A DNA stretch of 64,000 bases from Dryococelus australis. Lineage: Eukaryota > Arthropoda > Insecta > Phasmatodea > Phasmatidae. The stretch covers positions 225,486,991 to 225,550,990 of the forward strand of contig CM056994.1 of assembly GCA_029891345.1 (NCBI GenBank), given 5' to 3'. The notes under the pieces are model-generated. The model did no database searches and was not told the origin of the DNA. It saw only the letters and a list, made by a program, of their open reading frames with translations. Both the position numbers and the translations under genes were made by a program. This document shows positions 33,340 through 42,904 of this stretch, piece by piece; the first letter of the stretch is position 1, and each line of letters begins with the position of its first letter.

Positions 33340-33989
33340 GTTAATGACATATCTCTTGTAAATGTATACAAGCTTCCAAAAACTAAATGGCCGGACGATG
33401 TTTAGAAGACATATCATCATTGCGCAGTATACTGCAGTGATTTTAACAGCCACGGCACAGATTGGGGATATCAATCTAACTATGACAATGGTGAGAAATT
33501 AACGGAATGGGCTATGAACGAGGAATTAAAGCTAGTCTACAACCCATAGCAACGAGGGACATTCCACTCGGCTAGATGGAATCATGACTACGACCCTGAC
33601 CTTTGCTTTGTTAGCTCAAATGATGAAGGAATTTCGCTGAATGTGACTAGAATAGTCTTATCTGGGTTTCCCAATAGCCAGCATCGTCCCGTTATCATTG
33701 AAATTGATCTCAAAGTCCCACTTATTAAATCGGTGAAAAGACCTCGGTGGAATTTCCGCAAAGCCAACTGGGATGCTTACGCTAAAGAGCTGGACGATAC
33801 CATCATATTTATCCCTCCAACTGCATCCAATTGTGACAGGTTTGTCGGCCTTGTTATTAAGATAGCAAAGAAACACATTTCTAGACGATATCGTAAAGAA
33901 TGCATTCCATGTTGGCATGAGGACACTGATAGTCAGTATGAAGAGTTTAAAGACTCAAAAGCAACCCTCAGACAGCAGAAGATCTGTTG
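33340..33989 (+). pseudogene. LINE endonuclease domain, C-terminal part
   Basis: 'CSDFNSHGTDWGY' (33433-33471) matches the GDFNxHxxxW motif of EEP-type endonucleases, with G changed to C-S. 'SQHRPVIIEI' (33673-33702) corresponds to the SDHxPV motif, with D changed to Q; this aspartate is catalytic, so the domain is probably inactive. Stops lie at about 33547 and at 33988. Residues after 33710 form the linker to RT. Confidence 0.75.
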
Positions 33990-35951
33990 AAGTCATTGGA
34001 CACTGCATGTAGAGAAAGATGGACTGAAACTGTATCAGGATTATCTTTCTCCCACTCGTCTAGAAAAGCATGGAGTTTGCTACGCAAGTTAGGTGCTGCT
34101 ACTCCAGCGAATCCAAATGACACTAAGATCCATTCAAACGAAGTTGCTCATTGCATTGTCAGAATGTCCAAAGTTGCTGCCAACAGGAAGTTTACCAGAA
34201 CCATTTTTGGAAAATACAAGTTGCTGAGAAGAAATTCTCCAAAGACAAGCTACTTTGCAAGTCCTTTCGAAGTAGACAAAATTATTTCCGCATTGTCAAA
34301 AACCAAGCTTGGAAAAACTGTAGGTTTTGATGGGATGTACCCTGAGTTCCTAGTACATACTGGCCCTAGAACAAGATCATGGCTAGCAAAGCTATTCACA
34401 GACATGATGCAGTTGAATCGTCTGCCAAAATTGTTCAAGTTAACAAAGATTGTGGTTCTACTGAAGCCTGGCAAGCCTGCTGATCTGCCTGAAAGCTATA
34501 GACCTATAGCTCTACTTTCAATGATGCTGAAGCTATTTGAAAGACTTATTTATAATCGTATAAGTCCAGATATAGACAAAATAGTTTCACCAGAGCAGGC
34601 AGGCTTTCGAAATGGTAGATGTTGCATGGATCAAGTCTTAACTCTTACGAACTTCATTGAAGAAGGTTTTCAACGCAAGCTGAAAACAGGTGTAGTCTTC
34701 ATAGATCTAACCGCTGCATACGACACAGTATGGAAGAAAGGCCTTTTATATAAACTCTTAAAAGGTCATTTCATGTATCACCACTTGCGATCTCATATGC
34801 AACTTGCTGCAGATTCCTGCAAGTCTTCATGAACAGAAAGAGTAGTAGCATGATGAGGTTGAATAACGGATTACCTCAAGGAAGTGTTTTAGCCCCCCTA
34901 CTCTTTAATCTATACCAACATGACCTACCACCCTTTATACCAAGAAAGTTCATATATGCAGATGACATCGCATATGCCATCCAGATGAGCAGCTTCGAAC
35001 AACTAAACTGTGCCCTGACCAATGACATGAAGGTGTTTGTTGAATTTTTCAAACACTGGAGACTGAAACCTAGCATCACAAAAACCAAAGTTGCATGCTT
35101 TCATCTGAACAACAGAATGGCCAATGCCAAACTGGAAGTGGACTTTGACGGTCAACCTCTCAAAACACAACTACAAGCCAAAGTATTTGGGAGTGGTTTT
35201 TGAGAGAACTCTTGTCATATAAACCACATCTTGAAAGTCTGCATGCTAAATTGAGTTCCCGTAGTAACATCATTCAGCAGTTGGCATTATCATCATGGGG
35301 AGCGAAAGCTAGTTGCCTTCATATATCCAGCTTGGCATTAGTGTATGCAGTCGCAGAATATTGTTGCCCTGTGTGGATTAACAGCAGTCACGTGAATCTA
35401 GTAGACGTCCAGCTAAACTCTGCCATGCGTATCATCCGCGGCGTAGTAAGATCAACACCTGTCATCTGGCTACTTGCTTTGTCTAACATTCTCCCTCCGG
35501 ATATTAGGAGGCAGAAAGCACTGTTGCGGGGCTATGTTAAGGCAAGGAACTCTATTGGAACCCGGCTGCATGAGGATCTTTCAAGGTATGTTCCTTTGAG
35601 GCTTAAGTTGAGAAAACCATCACTGAAACTATCTGAAGACCTGGACACGAATGGTTTTTACCCATATTTGGAGTGGCAGCAAAGATGGACAAAATCGAAC
35701 ATAAGAAGTCCATTGCTTACGTTTGGTGAAAAGAGGAAAGATGAATTTATGCTTGAAAGGCATGGTTGCTGCAATTCTATGTTCCACAAATTGAGACTCG
35801 AGACGATCCATCCTGTCCCTGTGGTCATGGAGATCAGACCATACGTCATCTTCTCCTAGAATGCCCTCAGCTATCATACCGTGGACCCACTGATGATACT
35901 GAAGATTTGTCTGCTGACGCGATCAAGTGGTTGAAGTCACTAAATATTTAA
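33987..35951 (+). pseudogene. LINE reverse transcriptase and C-terminal domain
   Basis: Segments: 33987-34832 with 'KTVGFDGMYPEFL', 'SYRPIALLSMMLKLFERLI', 'QAGFRNGRCCMDQVL' and 'VVFIDLTAAYDTVW'; 34829-35203 with 'LPQGSVLAPLLFNLY' and 'KFIYADDIAYAIQ' (the YADD catalytic box, 34955-34966); 35200-35859 with 'VAEYCCPVWINSSHVNLVD'; and 35766-35951 with the terminal 'CPCGHGDQTIRHLLLECP'. These are RT motifs in order, then the LINE C-terminal zinc motif. Three frameshifts break one original protein. The catalytic residues are intact. Confidence 0.9.
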
Positions 35952-36006
35952 TTTTTATTATTTTCTTTCGAAAATTGTGTTGATGAACCATACGCTATAA
36001 ATAAAT

Positions 36007-37411
36007 AGGCCTATAATATGATTTCTGTGAAGAATTGACACTCCTTTTATTTGTTAGATATTGATATTAGTTTCCCTTGTGATTGTTTTTGTTTACACTA
36101 TGATAAGGTAAGGAGTGTTATTTTTTCAAGAGTAACCGGTTGACACTTTTCAGTTCAAACTTTCAATACCAGTTAAACTCACAAGAATGTTTATTATTAA
36201 TGTATGATATCTGCCCTTTGCTGGCCTTCTTTTCTGCTAAATCTTTAATTTTTGTGTTAGAAAGAAAATTATAATATTATACTGTTTCAATCGTAATTCC
36301 ACTATTAATAGAATATAATTAATATTTTACAATGAAAACTCGCTTTTCTACATATTAAGGTACGTTTGAAAGAACTTCAAACAATTGTTGATCTTAATGA
36401 GCCATACTCCGGCAACACAGGTAAATGCCCGGCCTTTTATGTTGAGGTTGGGAACTTTGATTTCAGCAAGAATTACAACTAGATAATCACTTATTATGGG
36501 TGAAAAAAGTATATTTCTGAGAAAAAACACTGCTGCTTGTCAGGAAAATTGTATTGTTATATTAATTGTGTAAAATTGTGTTTTCACATTTTTATAAGGT
36601 ATGAATATGTGAATGTACATATGTACAAAATGTGAACACTTCTTATATTTCAGAACCAAGGCATTTGCATATTTGACTTAAATAATAATTGACTAATTTC
36701 AACTTTTTTAAGTTTAACTGTAATTTGTATAAGCTTATTTATTTGACAGCAGAGTAAGAATTCACAATAATTTTTTGTATGCAGTCACATGGAAAGTGTC
36801 ATTCATTCGGTTTCAACCACTTGGCAAGAATACTTGGTTGATTATAGTAAAGCATAATGCTGCTGCATTTGGAATAATTATTCCTAACCTTCAGGTAACT
36901 TGAGACTGGAAAAAATGTCGTAGGTACATGGCCAGCCTAAAAAGTATACATGAATCTGACCTGTCTAAACCAGAGGTTGTGTAGGTACATCAAGACTGGA
37001 AGGTTAGTTTATAGTCACTGAGCCAACAGAGATTCTGTATGAAAATGCAAGTTTAAAATGTTGCCGCTAGTGCAAGTACCACTAACTCAGATTTTGTGTT
37101 ATCTAGTATGCAAGAATTTTACTTCTGTCACCTAACATTACAGTACTGAGAAACTAAAAACATTTGCTTATATTTTCAAACAGACCAGGAAGGTGTTTTC
37201 AGCACACACGGTACAAGCAAAAATATTTCTCAGCCTAGTTAGATCCATCTAGCATCGTCTGAGTAAACATCTCGCATTCTCACTCGAGCACACCTGAACA
37301 GCCCCAGATTTCACTAAGACAATTTAATTATGAGACATGTCGTGCGAGCACTATTCTAAAATAACTAGCTTTAAAATCAAGATTCTAAGGAATGAATTTT
37401 CAGCTTTTGTA
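36007..37411. other. No gene recognised
   Basis: AT-rich, short frames only. It may be intron of the Vav gene, but no exon is seen. Confidence 0.4.
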
Positions 37412-37574
37412 TCAGTAGACTCAGTAGTTAGGCAGTAGCCGTAAAGTCAGTGAGTGGCCCTAAAGTCAGTAACCTTAACATCAGTAGCCCTAAAATCAGT
37501 AGTTTTAAAGTCACTAGACCTAAAATATTTTTAGAACTATTGACTTTATGGCTACTGGTTTTAGGGTTACTGAC
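37412..37574. repeat. 15-bp minisatellite followed by an inverted copy
   Basis: Six units of 'cagtagccctaaaat' or variants at 37433-37526 (one is 19 bp). After a short spacer, 37540-37574 ('tgactttatggctactgg' then 'ttttagggttactgac') is the reverse complement of about two units. The whole can fold back on itself. Confidence 0.85.
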
Positions 37575-38149
37575 AGGTACCTCTCGCACAAAACAGTATT
37601 TGAAGAATCAATTTTCTTTAAAAATATTAAAATTAAAAAAAAATTTTTTTTGTTAATTATTAAAATAATTGTGTTTGAAAATGTTAGTGACACTATGACA
37701 CATGTGTTTTGAGTTTTCCCTGGCATTGACTTTTAATAGGAATAGAAATCAAAATAAAATTTCAACTCTTATGGTGGGAATCAGATTGGAACCGGATTGT
37801 ATTGAATCTCTCTGATTTAACAGTGAACAGAATATTTTTGAGAAACTTTTCCTCAGTAATGGTTCTCGGTTCTCTTATTATATATATATATCATGAGCTT
37901 AGGAAAACAGTTTCTGATATATACTCCCAGGAAAAATAAAAATTGTTAATTGCATGTATAGTGTAGCACACATGGTAACTTCAAGGTTCTGCAGAAGATT
38001 GTGAAGAGGTGGTATAGTGCAGTAAATATTGCATTTGAATTGTGAACAATGATGTGCAAAGCTGATCTTAATTATTGGACAAGGAATGATTGCTTTAAGA
38101 GTTCCAAAGGCCATAGTGTGAATTAAGTATCTCGGGTTGCAGGTTTATC

Positions 38150-38720
38150 AAACTGTATGGTGAGGGTCTACGAGTTGTGACACTAAAAATCAAGGCAGGT
38201 CCTTCACAATCAGTTTCTGAAAAAACACATCACATGAAGCTCTATGCTGTAAACATATATGTATAGCAGAGTGTCTAGAGGCATTTGTTGACTTCTACTC
38301 ACATAGTCAGCCAGTTACAGTGGGCGAAAAGACATGACAATGGGACTGTTCATAACTGGAAACGTTATCTGGTTAGATGAATCTTGTTTTTACAGATACA
38401 TTATATGGGAACGGTGTTAGACATCATATTCATTACAGACCCTCAGGAAGCGAATGAGGATATTTGTGCACAATTTATTTGACGTTGGTGATGGCATATA
38501 GATGCCATTAATAGACCAGTGGTGGATTTTTTTTGTGTATTCATGATGAAAAGAAAAAAGCAAAATATCAAAACAATTGTGCTGTGAAGTGCTAAATATT
38601 TGTGAATCTGAAAGCTTTTGGCTGTGATGGAGAGGTTCTTCTCACACACACACAATGCCTGGGACATCCTCCTGAGACCAGAGACTCCACCTGCACCTTG
38701 TGCAGTCTACGTGTTAGGGA
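38150..38720 (+). pseudogene. Tc1-family transposase relic
   Basis: The frame from 38315 reads 'LQWAKRHDNGTVHNWK' and, after a one-base slip, 'VIWLDESCF' (about 38369-38395). This matches the Tc1 stretch RLxWxxxHxxWTxxxWxxVxWSDESxF that surrounds the second catalytic aspartate. Sequence on each side is frameshifted. Only a small part is legible. Confidence 0.6.
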
Positions 38721-39621
38721 TGAGTTTACCCATAGAACCAAATTATGATTAAAACTGCTAATTCAGTTTTCGTTCTAATTACTATAGTTTTTGTTGAAAC
38801 GTGGCATTTCACATTCATTTTTCACTGTATATAAGAAAAAAAATTGAATTCTATTCCGAGAGAGAACTTGTGATTGATATTTGTAGAATAGTAGAGGGAC
38901 AACTGCAATGTGATTGTGGCAGTACCATTGTGAACTCTTGTAATAGAACTAGATTCATGGTCAGTTTTAGTTTCTTGCTGGTAATGTGTAAAGAATAAGT
39001 CATTTGTGTTAAGTTCAAGGACCAGTTTCTAAAATCCTTGCCAGGTGTTATAATAATCTTTTAATGCAGGGACTTTATAAGTAATTTTTTTTGACAACAT
39101 TATTTGGTTTCCAACACATTTACATACAGTAAACTTTCGATTCGAAGACCTTTCGTGTTTCCCAGGAAGAGGGTTATTATTTCAAAGAGGTTGTTATTGG
39201 AAAAACCTTTTAAATAAAATTTTTTTCATGTTCCCCCAAAAAATTATTATTTTGGGAATAGCGATTTCAGGAGCCTTAGAAATGAGTGTTTACTGAATAT
39301 TTTCATTTTAAATTTATGACATATGGTTAATATTATGTGTGGAAATGCTATCCAGTTCTCTCACCCATAATTCTGTGATGTCCAATTGTGTTCAATAAAT
39401 TTGTTAGTCTGTTAGTGAAATTGATGCAGTGTTTGCATCTAAAACATGGAAATTGTACATAATTCAAAGAACTTTCATGGTCTCATAAAATGTACAGACA
39501 AAGTCTACCTTTAAGTTATATTGTAACTTTTTTTTGCAACTGTCATTTAGATAAAATGTATAGTTTTTAGAATTGTAAGCTGCTGTTAACTTTTAGTTAA
39601 TGTATTTAAAATGTTTTCCAG
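38721..39621. other. Probable Vav intron sequence
   Basis: Ends at the acceptor 'ttttccag' before the exon at 39622. No exon is visible. Confidence 0.5.
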
Positions 39622-39741
39622 AAATGTGAACATGAAACTAATCAGGGAAAATTTAAGCTGCAAGATATACTGTCTGTTCCAATGCAGAGGATACTTAAAT
39701 ATCCTTTACTTTTGGAAAAACTTATCAAAGAAACACAGCCA
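39622..39741 (+). CDS. Vav: Vav (Rho guanine-nucleotide exchange factor), internal exon in the DH domain
   Basis: Exon of 120 bp in phase 0 (40 codons), between the acceptor 'ttttccag' and the donor 'gtaagt'. It encodes the start of the last part of the Dbl-homology domain: 'KCEHETNQGKFKLQDILS' then 'VPMQRILKYPLLLEKL', the conserved helix with VPxQRxLKYxLLL that contacts the Rho GTPase. Vav proteins load Rac/Rho with GTP downstream of tyrosine kinases, at the plasma membrane and cytosol. The nearest resemblance is to Vav rather than other Dbl proteins because of this block and the next exon. One difference from the Vavs I know: P replaces H in 'KYHLLL'. Remaining exons are outside the window. 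Confidence 0.85.
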
Positions 39742-39825
39742 GTAAGTACCAGAAATATACTTTTGTATTTATCTTGTGGTGCATATCGCAAGTGTTTAGC
39801 TTAGTAATGTGAGTTTATGTTTCAG
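39742..39825 (+). other. Short intron (84 bp) of Vav
   Basis: GT-AG intron from 'gtaagtacc' to 'tttcag'. It is very short compared with the transposon-filled introns that must flank it. Confidence 0.85.
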
Positions 39826-39942
39826 ACCCATGAAGATTATCGAGATCTGGAGAGGGCCAAAGAAGCAATGGTAGATGTAGCGCAGTTTATCAACGAAGTG
39901 AAACGGGACAGTGATACTTTAGATATAATGAGGAAGATACAG
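39826..39942 (+). CDS. Vav: Vav, next internal exon (end of DH domain)
   Basis: Exon of 117 bp in phase 0 (39 codons), from the acceptor 'tttcag' to the donor 'gtacct'. It encodes 'THEDYRDLERAKEAMVDVA' and 'QFINEVKRDSDTLDIMRKI'. The block NEVKRDxxTL is characteristic of Vav-family DH domains, placed right after the LKYxLLL helix. The pleckstrin-homology, C1, SH2 and SH3 exons expected downstream are not found up to 64000 on the + strand, so the next intron is either longer than 24 kb or the remaining exons were missed. Confidence 0.85.
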
Positions 39943-40714
39943 GTACCTAATTCTTTTGCTGTTTCTAACTGTGTCATTCTCACATTCTTTTTCTCTGTTG
40001 TGGAATGCTTGTTGGTTTCTTGTCATTGCTAAACAGTAAAGTTGTTACCAGGGAATGCTAAAATTCTTGTCTGGTAGAATAGTTGTCACCCTATTGTATC
40101 ATTGGCTAAGAAGAGGGTGTCCACAATTGTGTATGGTCCATAACTGAAAATCAAGTTTGATTTTGGTCCTCGCTGAAAATGCCATAAGCATGCATGCGTA
40201 TATCTGTGAACTTGGAGCAGTTTGTCACTTAACCTCAGTGCAATAACCCCAAGTAAATATAATTCATTGTCCAACACCTTCATGGTTTTGGTAGTATGTC
40301 TTTCTCACCAAGTATCAGTCATGACCTGTGGCTCTGTAGACAGCTCTGACCCTGTTGCTTTTCACAACAGCTTCCTCAGCATTTCAAAAGCTGCCCAGCA
40401 ATCTCTGGTACCAGTCGCAATAGTACATTTGTATATGTTATTCTTACTCCAGTTAATCACATGAAAAAATGTAAAAACATGAGTAGTTTATTAAAATTTT
40501 TATAAGTAAAAATTTATATGATTTAGTCAATTATTTTGTTCTGTGCATTTAGTTTGTGTGTGTAAGTGCAATTTCATAAATCATAAAGCTAGAGAAGTAA
40601 GCATTGTATATGATCAGAATACTTTTTTAGTAAATGTATTTTTTTTGTATTTAGTATTTTTTGGATTGGTTATACAGGTGGGGCTTTGTTTAATGTATTA
40701 CAGGATGTGTTCAA
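39943..40714 (+). other. Start of a Vav intron
   Basis: No coding sequence recognised. The third gypsy element starts at its right edge, in the opposite orientation to the gene. Confidence 0.5.
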
Positions 40715-40832
40715 TGATTCTATGGTGATGCGTGATGTACTGAGAACTTATACTCATTTTAGGTATCATTTTGGAAACCAGGGCCTTTTTGCCTAAGAGC
40801 TGAACCAGGCACTCCTATATAGATATGGGGGT

Positions 40833-41390
40833 TCAGTTTGGCTTGGGTACTGGTGCCTTCCCATTATACAGAACTGGCTGTGTGGCTATACGACAGGGCA
40901 TGAAGTAGAGCGTGGATAGCACTATTCTGCGTTTGGGTGCCACTACTGTCGTGGTTATACCAGGGTGACGTTTAAGTGGAGCAACACTTGAAATGGGTGT
41001 GACTATGGTCGGTACAGAGGGTGGTTGTACAATGTTATGTGGCTTATTCAGAGGTACAGGACGAAGAATAGCGCAGGTATGAGATAGGCGATGATAGGTG
41101 TAGGCAGTTGTTCAAGCCGGCGCAAATACTCAATCATCCGCTCTGGGTACTTGATGGGGTCGGTCCTCTCAGGTGGCGCAAAGAGATTGTGGGGCACAGG
41201 AGCTTCCACTGGATCTTGCAGGTGCTGTAACGCTTGTGCTTGCTTTTAAGGAGACAAACTAGCTAACTGCTTTACCCAGGATGGCTGATACCCGTGTGCT
41301 CAGCCTGATGCCAAAAGTGTCTGTATAACTTTTCTTTCTAGCCTTTCCTGTGGGCATAGGGCATTGGGAACTGTAAAATTAGCCTCCTAC
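40833..41390 (-). pseudogene. LTR-borne ORF, family member C
   Basis: On the minus strand the frame can be followed from about 41390 ('FTVPNALCPQERLERKVIQT') through two stops to 'HNLFAPPERTDPIKYPERMI' and 'EYLRRLEQLPTPIIAYLIP'. A frameshift then leads to 'PISSVAPLKRHPGITTTVVA' and the end 'RRIVLSTLYFMPCR', closing at TGA 40835-40833. The protein aligns residue for residue with the ORF at 51485-51147, with many silent differences, which supports past selection as a protein. LFxPP and the tail are shared with 1699-2250. Unknown function; no known domain seen. Confidence 0.5.
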
Positions 41391-41975
41391 TATTGTGCCA
41401 CATCTGCAGGTTCCTTGTACAGTAAAATACGTGTGGCATTTGATGCGGTAGTGGACAGACGGACACCTTATTCCCAAGTCTGGCGGAGACTGCGGTTCAC
41501 GAGGGAAGTCAGGCCTCACCTTGTCCAGTTACACACATGGGTGTATGGCCCTATCCCAGCATTCCAAACCTAGGCGTAACCGCTTCCAGCGGAGCCCGCT
41601 CGGGACAGGCTAGTGAACACCATGCCGACAAGCTGTTCTAAGGACAGTGTACCTGTGTGGCTTCTCCTTTCTGCCAATCCCAGAGGGTTGAGGGGAAGGG
41701 CGGCTGAAGTTAGTGCGTGTTTTTTAGAAAATAGTGTTATATTCGTTTGAGTAGAATTTCCCGGGATCACCTGGAAACCTGTTATGCGAGGGTAACTACG
41801 GAAAGGTGCTGTCTACAAGGAAGGTATTCAAAGTAGAAATAGCCCACGTTTTATTTTTTTAGTGGAAACAAACACGTGGTGAAAGCACTCTAACTCCTGG
41901 TCAGTGGCACAAATTTCAGCCGGAAAGCTGATAGTGAAAATTATAATAGCCGGTAGGGGCGACCGACACAACATA

Positions 41976-42086
41976 ATGGGAATGCGGTGTGATTGCTATA
42001 GCTGTTCAACAAACTCTTGTATTGTTGTGTGTACGTGTTGTAGGAAACAATGTCACTTGATCGCTGGCACATGTCAGGATGACTAA
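41976..42086 (+). CDS. Short ORF with a PHD-like zinc-finger start, as in the Gags
   Basis: ATG at 41976; 36 codons to TAA. It reads 'MGMRCDCYSC', then 'STNSCIVVCTCCRKQCH', i.e. C-x4-C-x3-C-x2-C-x4-H. It resembles the finger 'RCRGTGCTIVVCNLCRNQYH' in the gag at 15372-16741, including IVVC and the R-x-Q-x-H end. It is probably the N-terminus of a gag from a + strand gypsy fragment inserted in or beside the minus-strand LTR. No clear continuation follows. Confidence 0.4.
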   Translation: MGMRCDCYSCSTNSCIVVCTCCRKQCHLIAGTCQDD

Positions 42087-42251
42087 GCAAGGAACATGAC
42101 AGGATTTAGTCTTAGAAAATACTTTAAAGAGAGGTTCTCTACAGATACGTCTGTAACTGTAGGAGGTCACATGGTTTGTTGCGGGGTATGTAGCGGATAT
42201 CTCCTAACTAGCGTAGCCTACCGTATCGCAAGAGTAGTTTAAGCGAAGCAC

Positions 42252-42449
42252 GGGGTGTTGTCCTGAGCAGCGGGTGCTAGAACAAAGAAAGACTAGGATT
42301 CCTGACCGGCGTTTGCTAGGAATGAATAATTATTACAATAAGCTAAGGTTTAAGGGCGCAGGCTGTTCAGTGTCTGAGCAACTGGTGCTGGACAGCTGAA
42401 AACTGGTCGTAATCTGATCATGTCCCGAGCGGCGGGCACTGGGACTGAA
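42252..42449 (-). repeat. Three short repeats downstream of the LTR TATA box
   Basis: 'gtcctgagcagcgggtgct' (42260), 'gtctgagcaactggtgctgg' (42372) and 'gtcccgagcggcgggcactg' (42421) are three versions of one motif within 200 bp, in the R/U5 part of the LTR. Confidence 0.55.
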
Positions 42450-42521
42450 GATTCGTATCAGTCTAAACAGAACTCAGCGGGGGAGAACTGAAGACTGGTC
42501 TTGAGACGCGGGCCATCTCTG

Positions 42522-42529
42522 CTTTTATA
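42522..42529 (-). promoter_or_regulatory. TATA box of the Gypsy-M LTR
   Basis: TATAAAAG on the minus strand, about 360 bp from the inferred LTR start. Comparable in position to TATAAAA at 801 in the left LTR. Confidence 0.45.
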
Positions 42530-42904
42530 CTAATCTCTGGCTGCTGACTGTTGCTATTTGGTTTGTGCCGTTAGGGTGATGGGTAGTCGTAGAGCGGGGG
42601 ATGCAAATGCATGACTTTCTTCTGTGACGTCAATGGCCGTCTGGAAGGGTGTGGGAATGTGAAAACAAATGACAAATGATAATTACTACTAGAGCTATCT
42701 AGCGGGGAGTAAAAGAACTCACTGTCTTTAAGCATTATTACGGTGGTCTGGTGAATAAGGCAAACAGCAAGTAGTACAATCTCATACATTAATGGGATAA
42801 GGTAACTTTCAACGCTGCAGCAAATTACTTAGGGATGGAGAAGAAGTCGTTAAAATCTCCATTGATAAAAAGATGTCATGCGTCAATTTGCCCCCTCTCC
42901 GCTG

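Larger units (their letters stand above)
33330..36006 (+). mobile_element. 5'-truncated non-LTR retrotransposon (jockey-like LINE)
   Basis: The element begins inside the apurinic/apyrimidinic-type endonuclease, continues through reverse transcriptase to a C-terminal cysteine-histidine motif, then a short 3' UTR ending in 'ataaataaat' (35997-36006). 5' truncation and a short A/T-rich tail are typical of LINE insertion. The coding strand has few defects compared with the gypsy elements, so this is a younger insertion. No clear target duplication was found. Confidence 0.85.
40715..42890 (-). mobile_element. 3' LTR of the third gypsy element (Gypsy-M)
   Basis: The stretch 40720-41190 matches 51030-51490 in the same orientation across about 450 bp. 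51030-51490 lies immediately upstream of a primer-binding site, so it is the 5' LTR. The minus-strand beginning is placed at about 42890: a purine run 'gcggagagggggcaaa' (42905-42890) then 'ttgacgcatgacatc'. A TATA box lies at 42529-42522. The LTR would be about 2.2 kb and include the ORF at 40833-41390. It may have an insertion, because a + strand finger ORF lies at 41976. Confidence 0.5.

Noticed and set aside
41364..41573. 69-codon + frame
   Set aside because: Lies antisense to the better supported minus-strand LTR ORF and has no motif.
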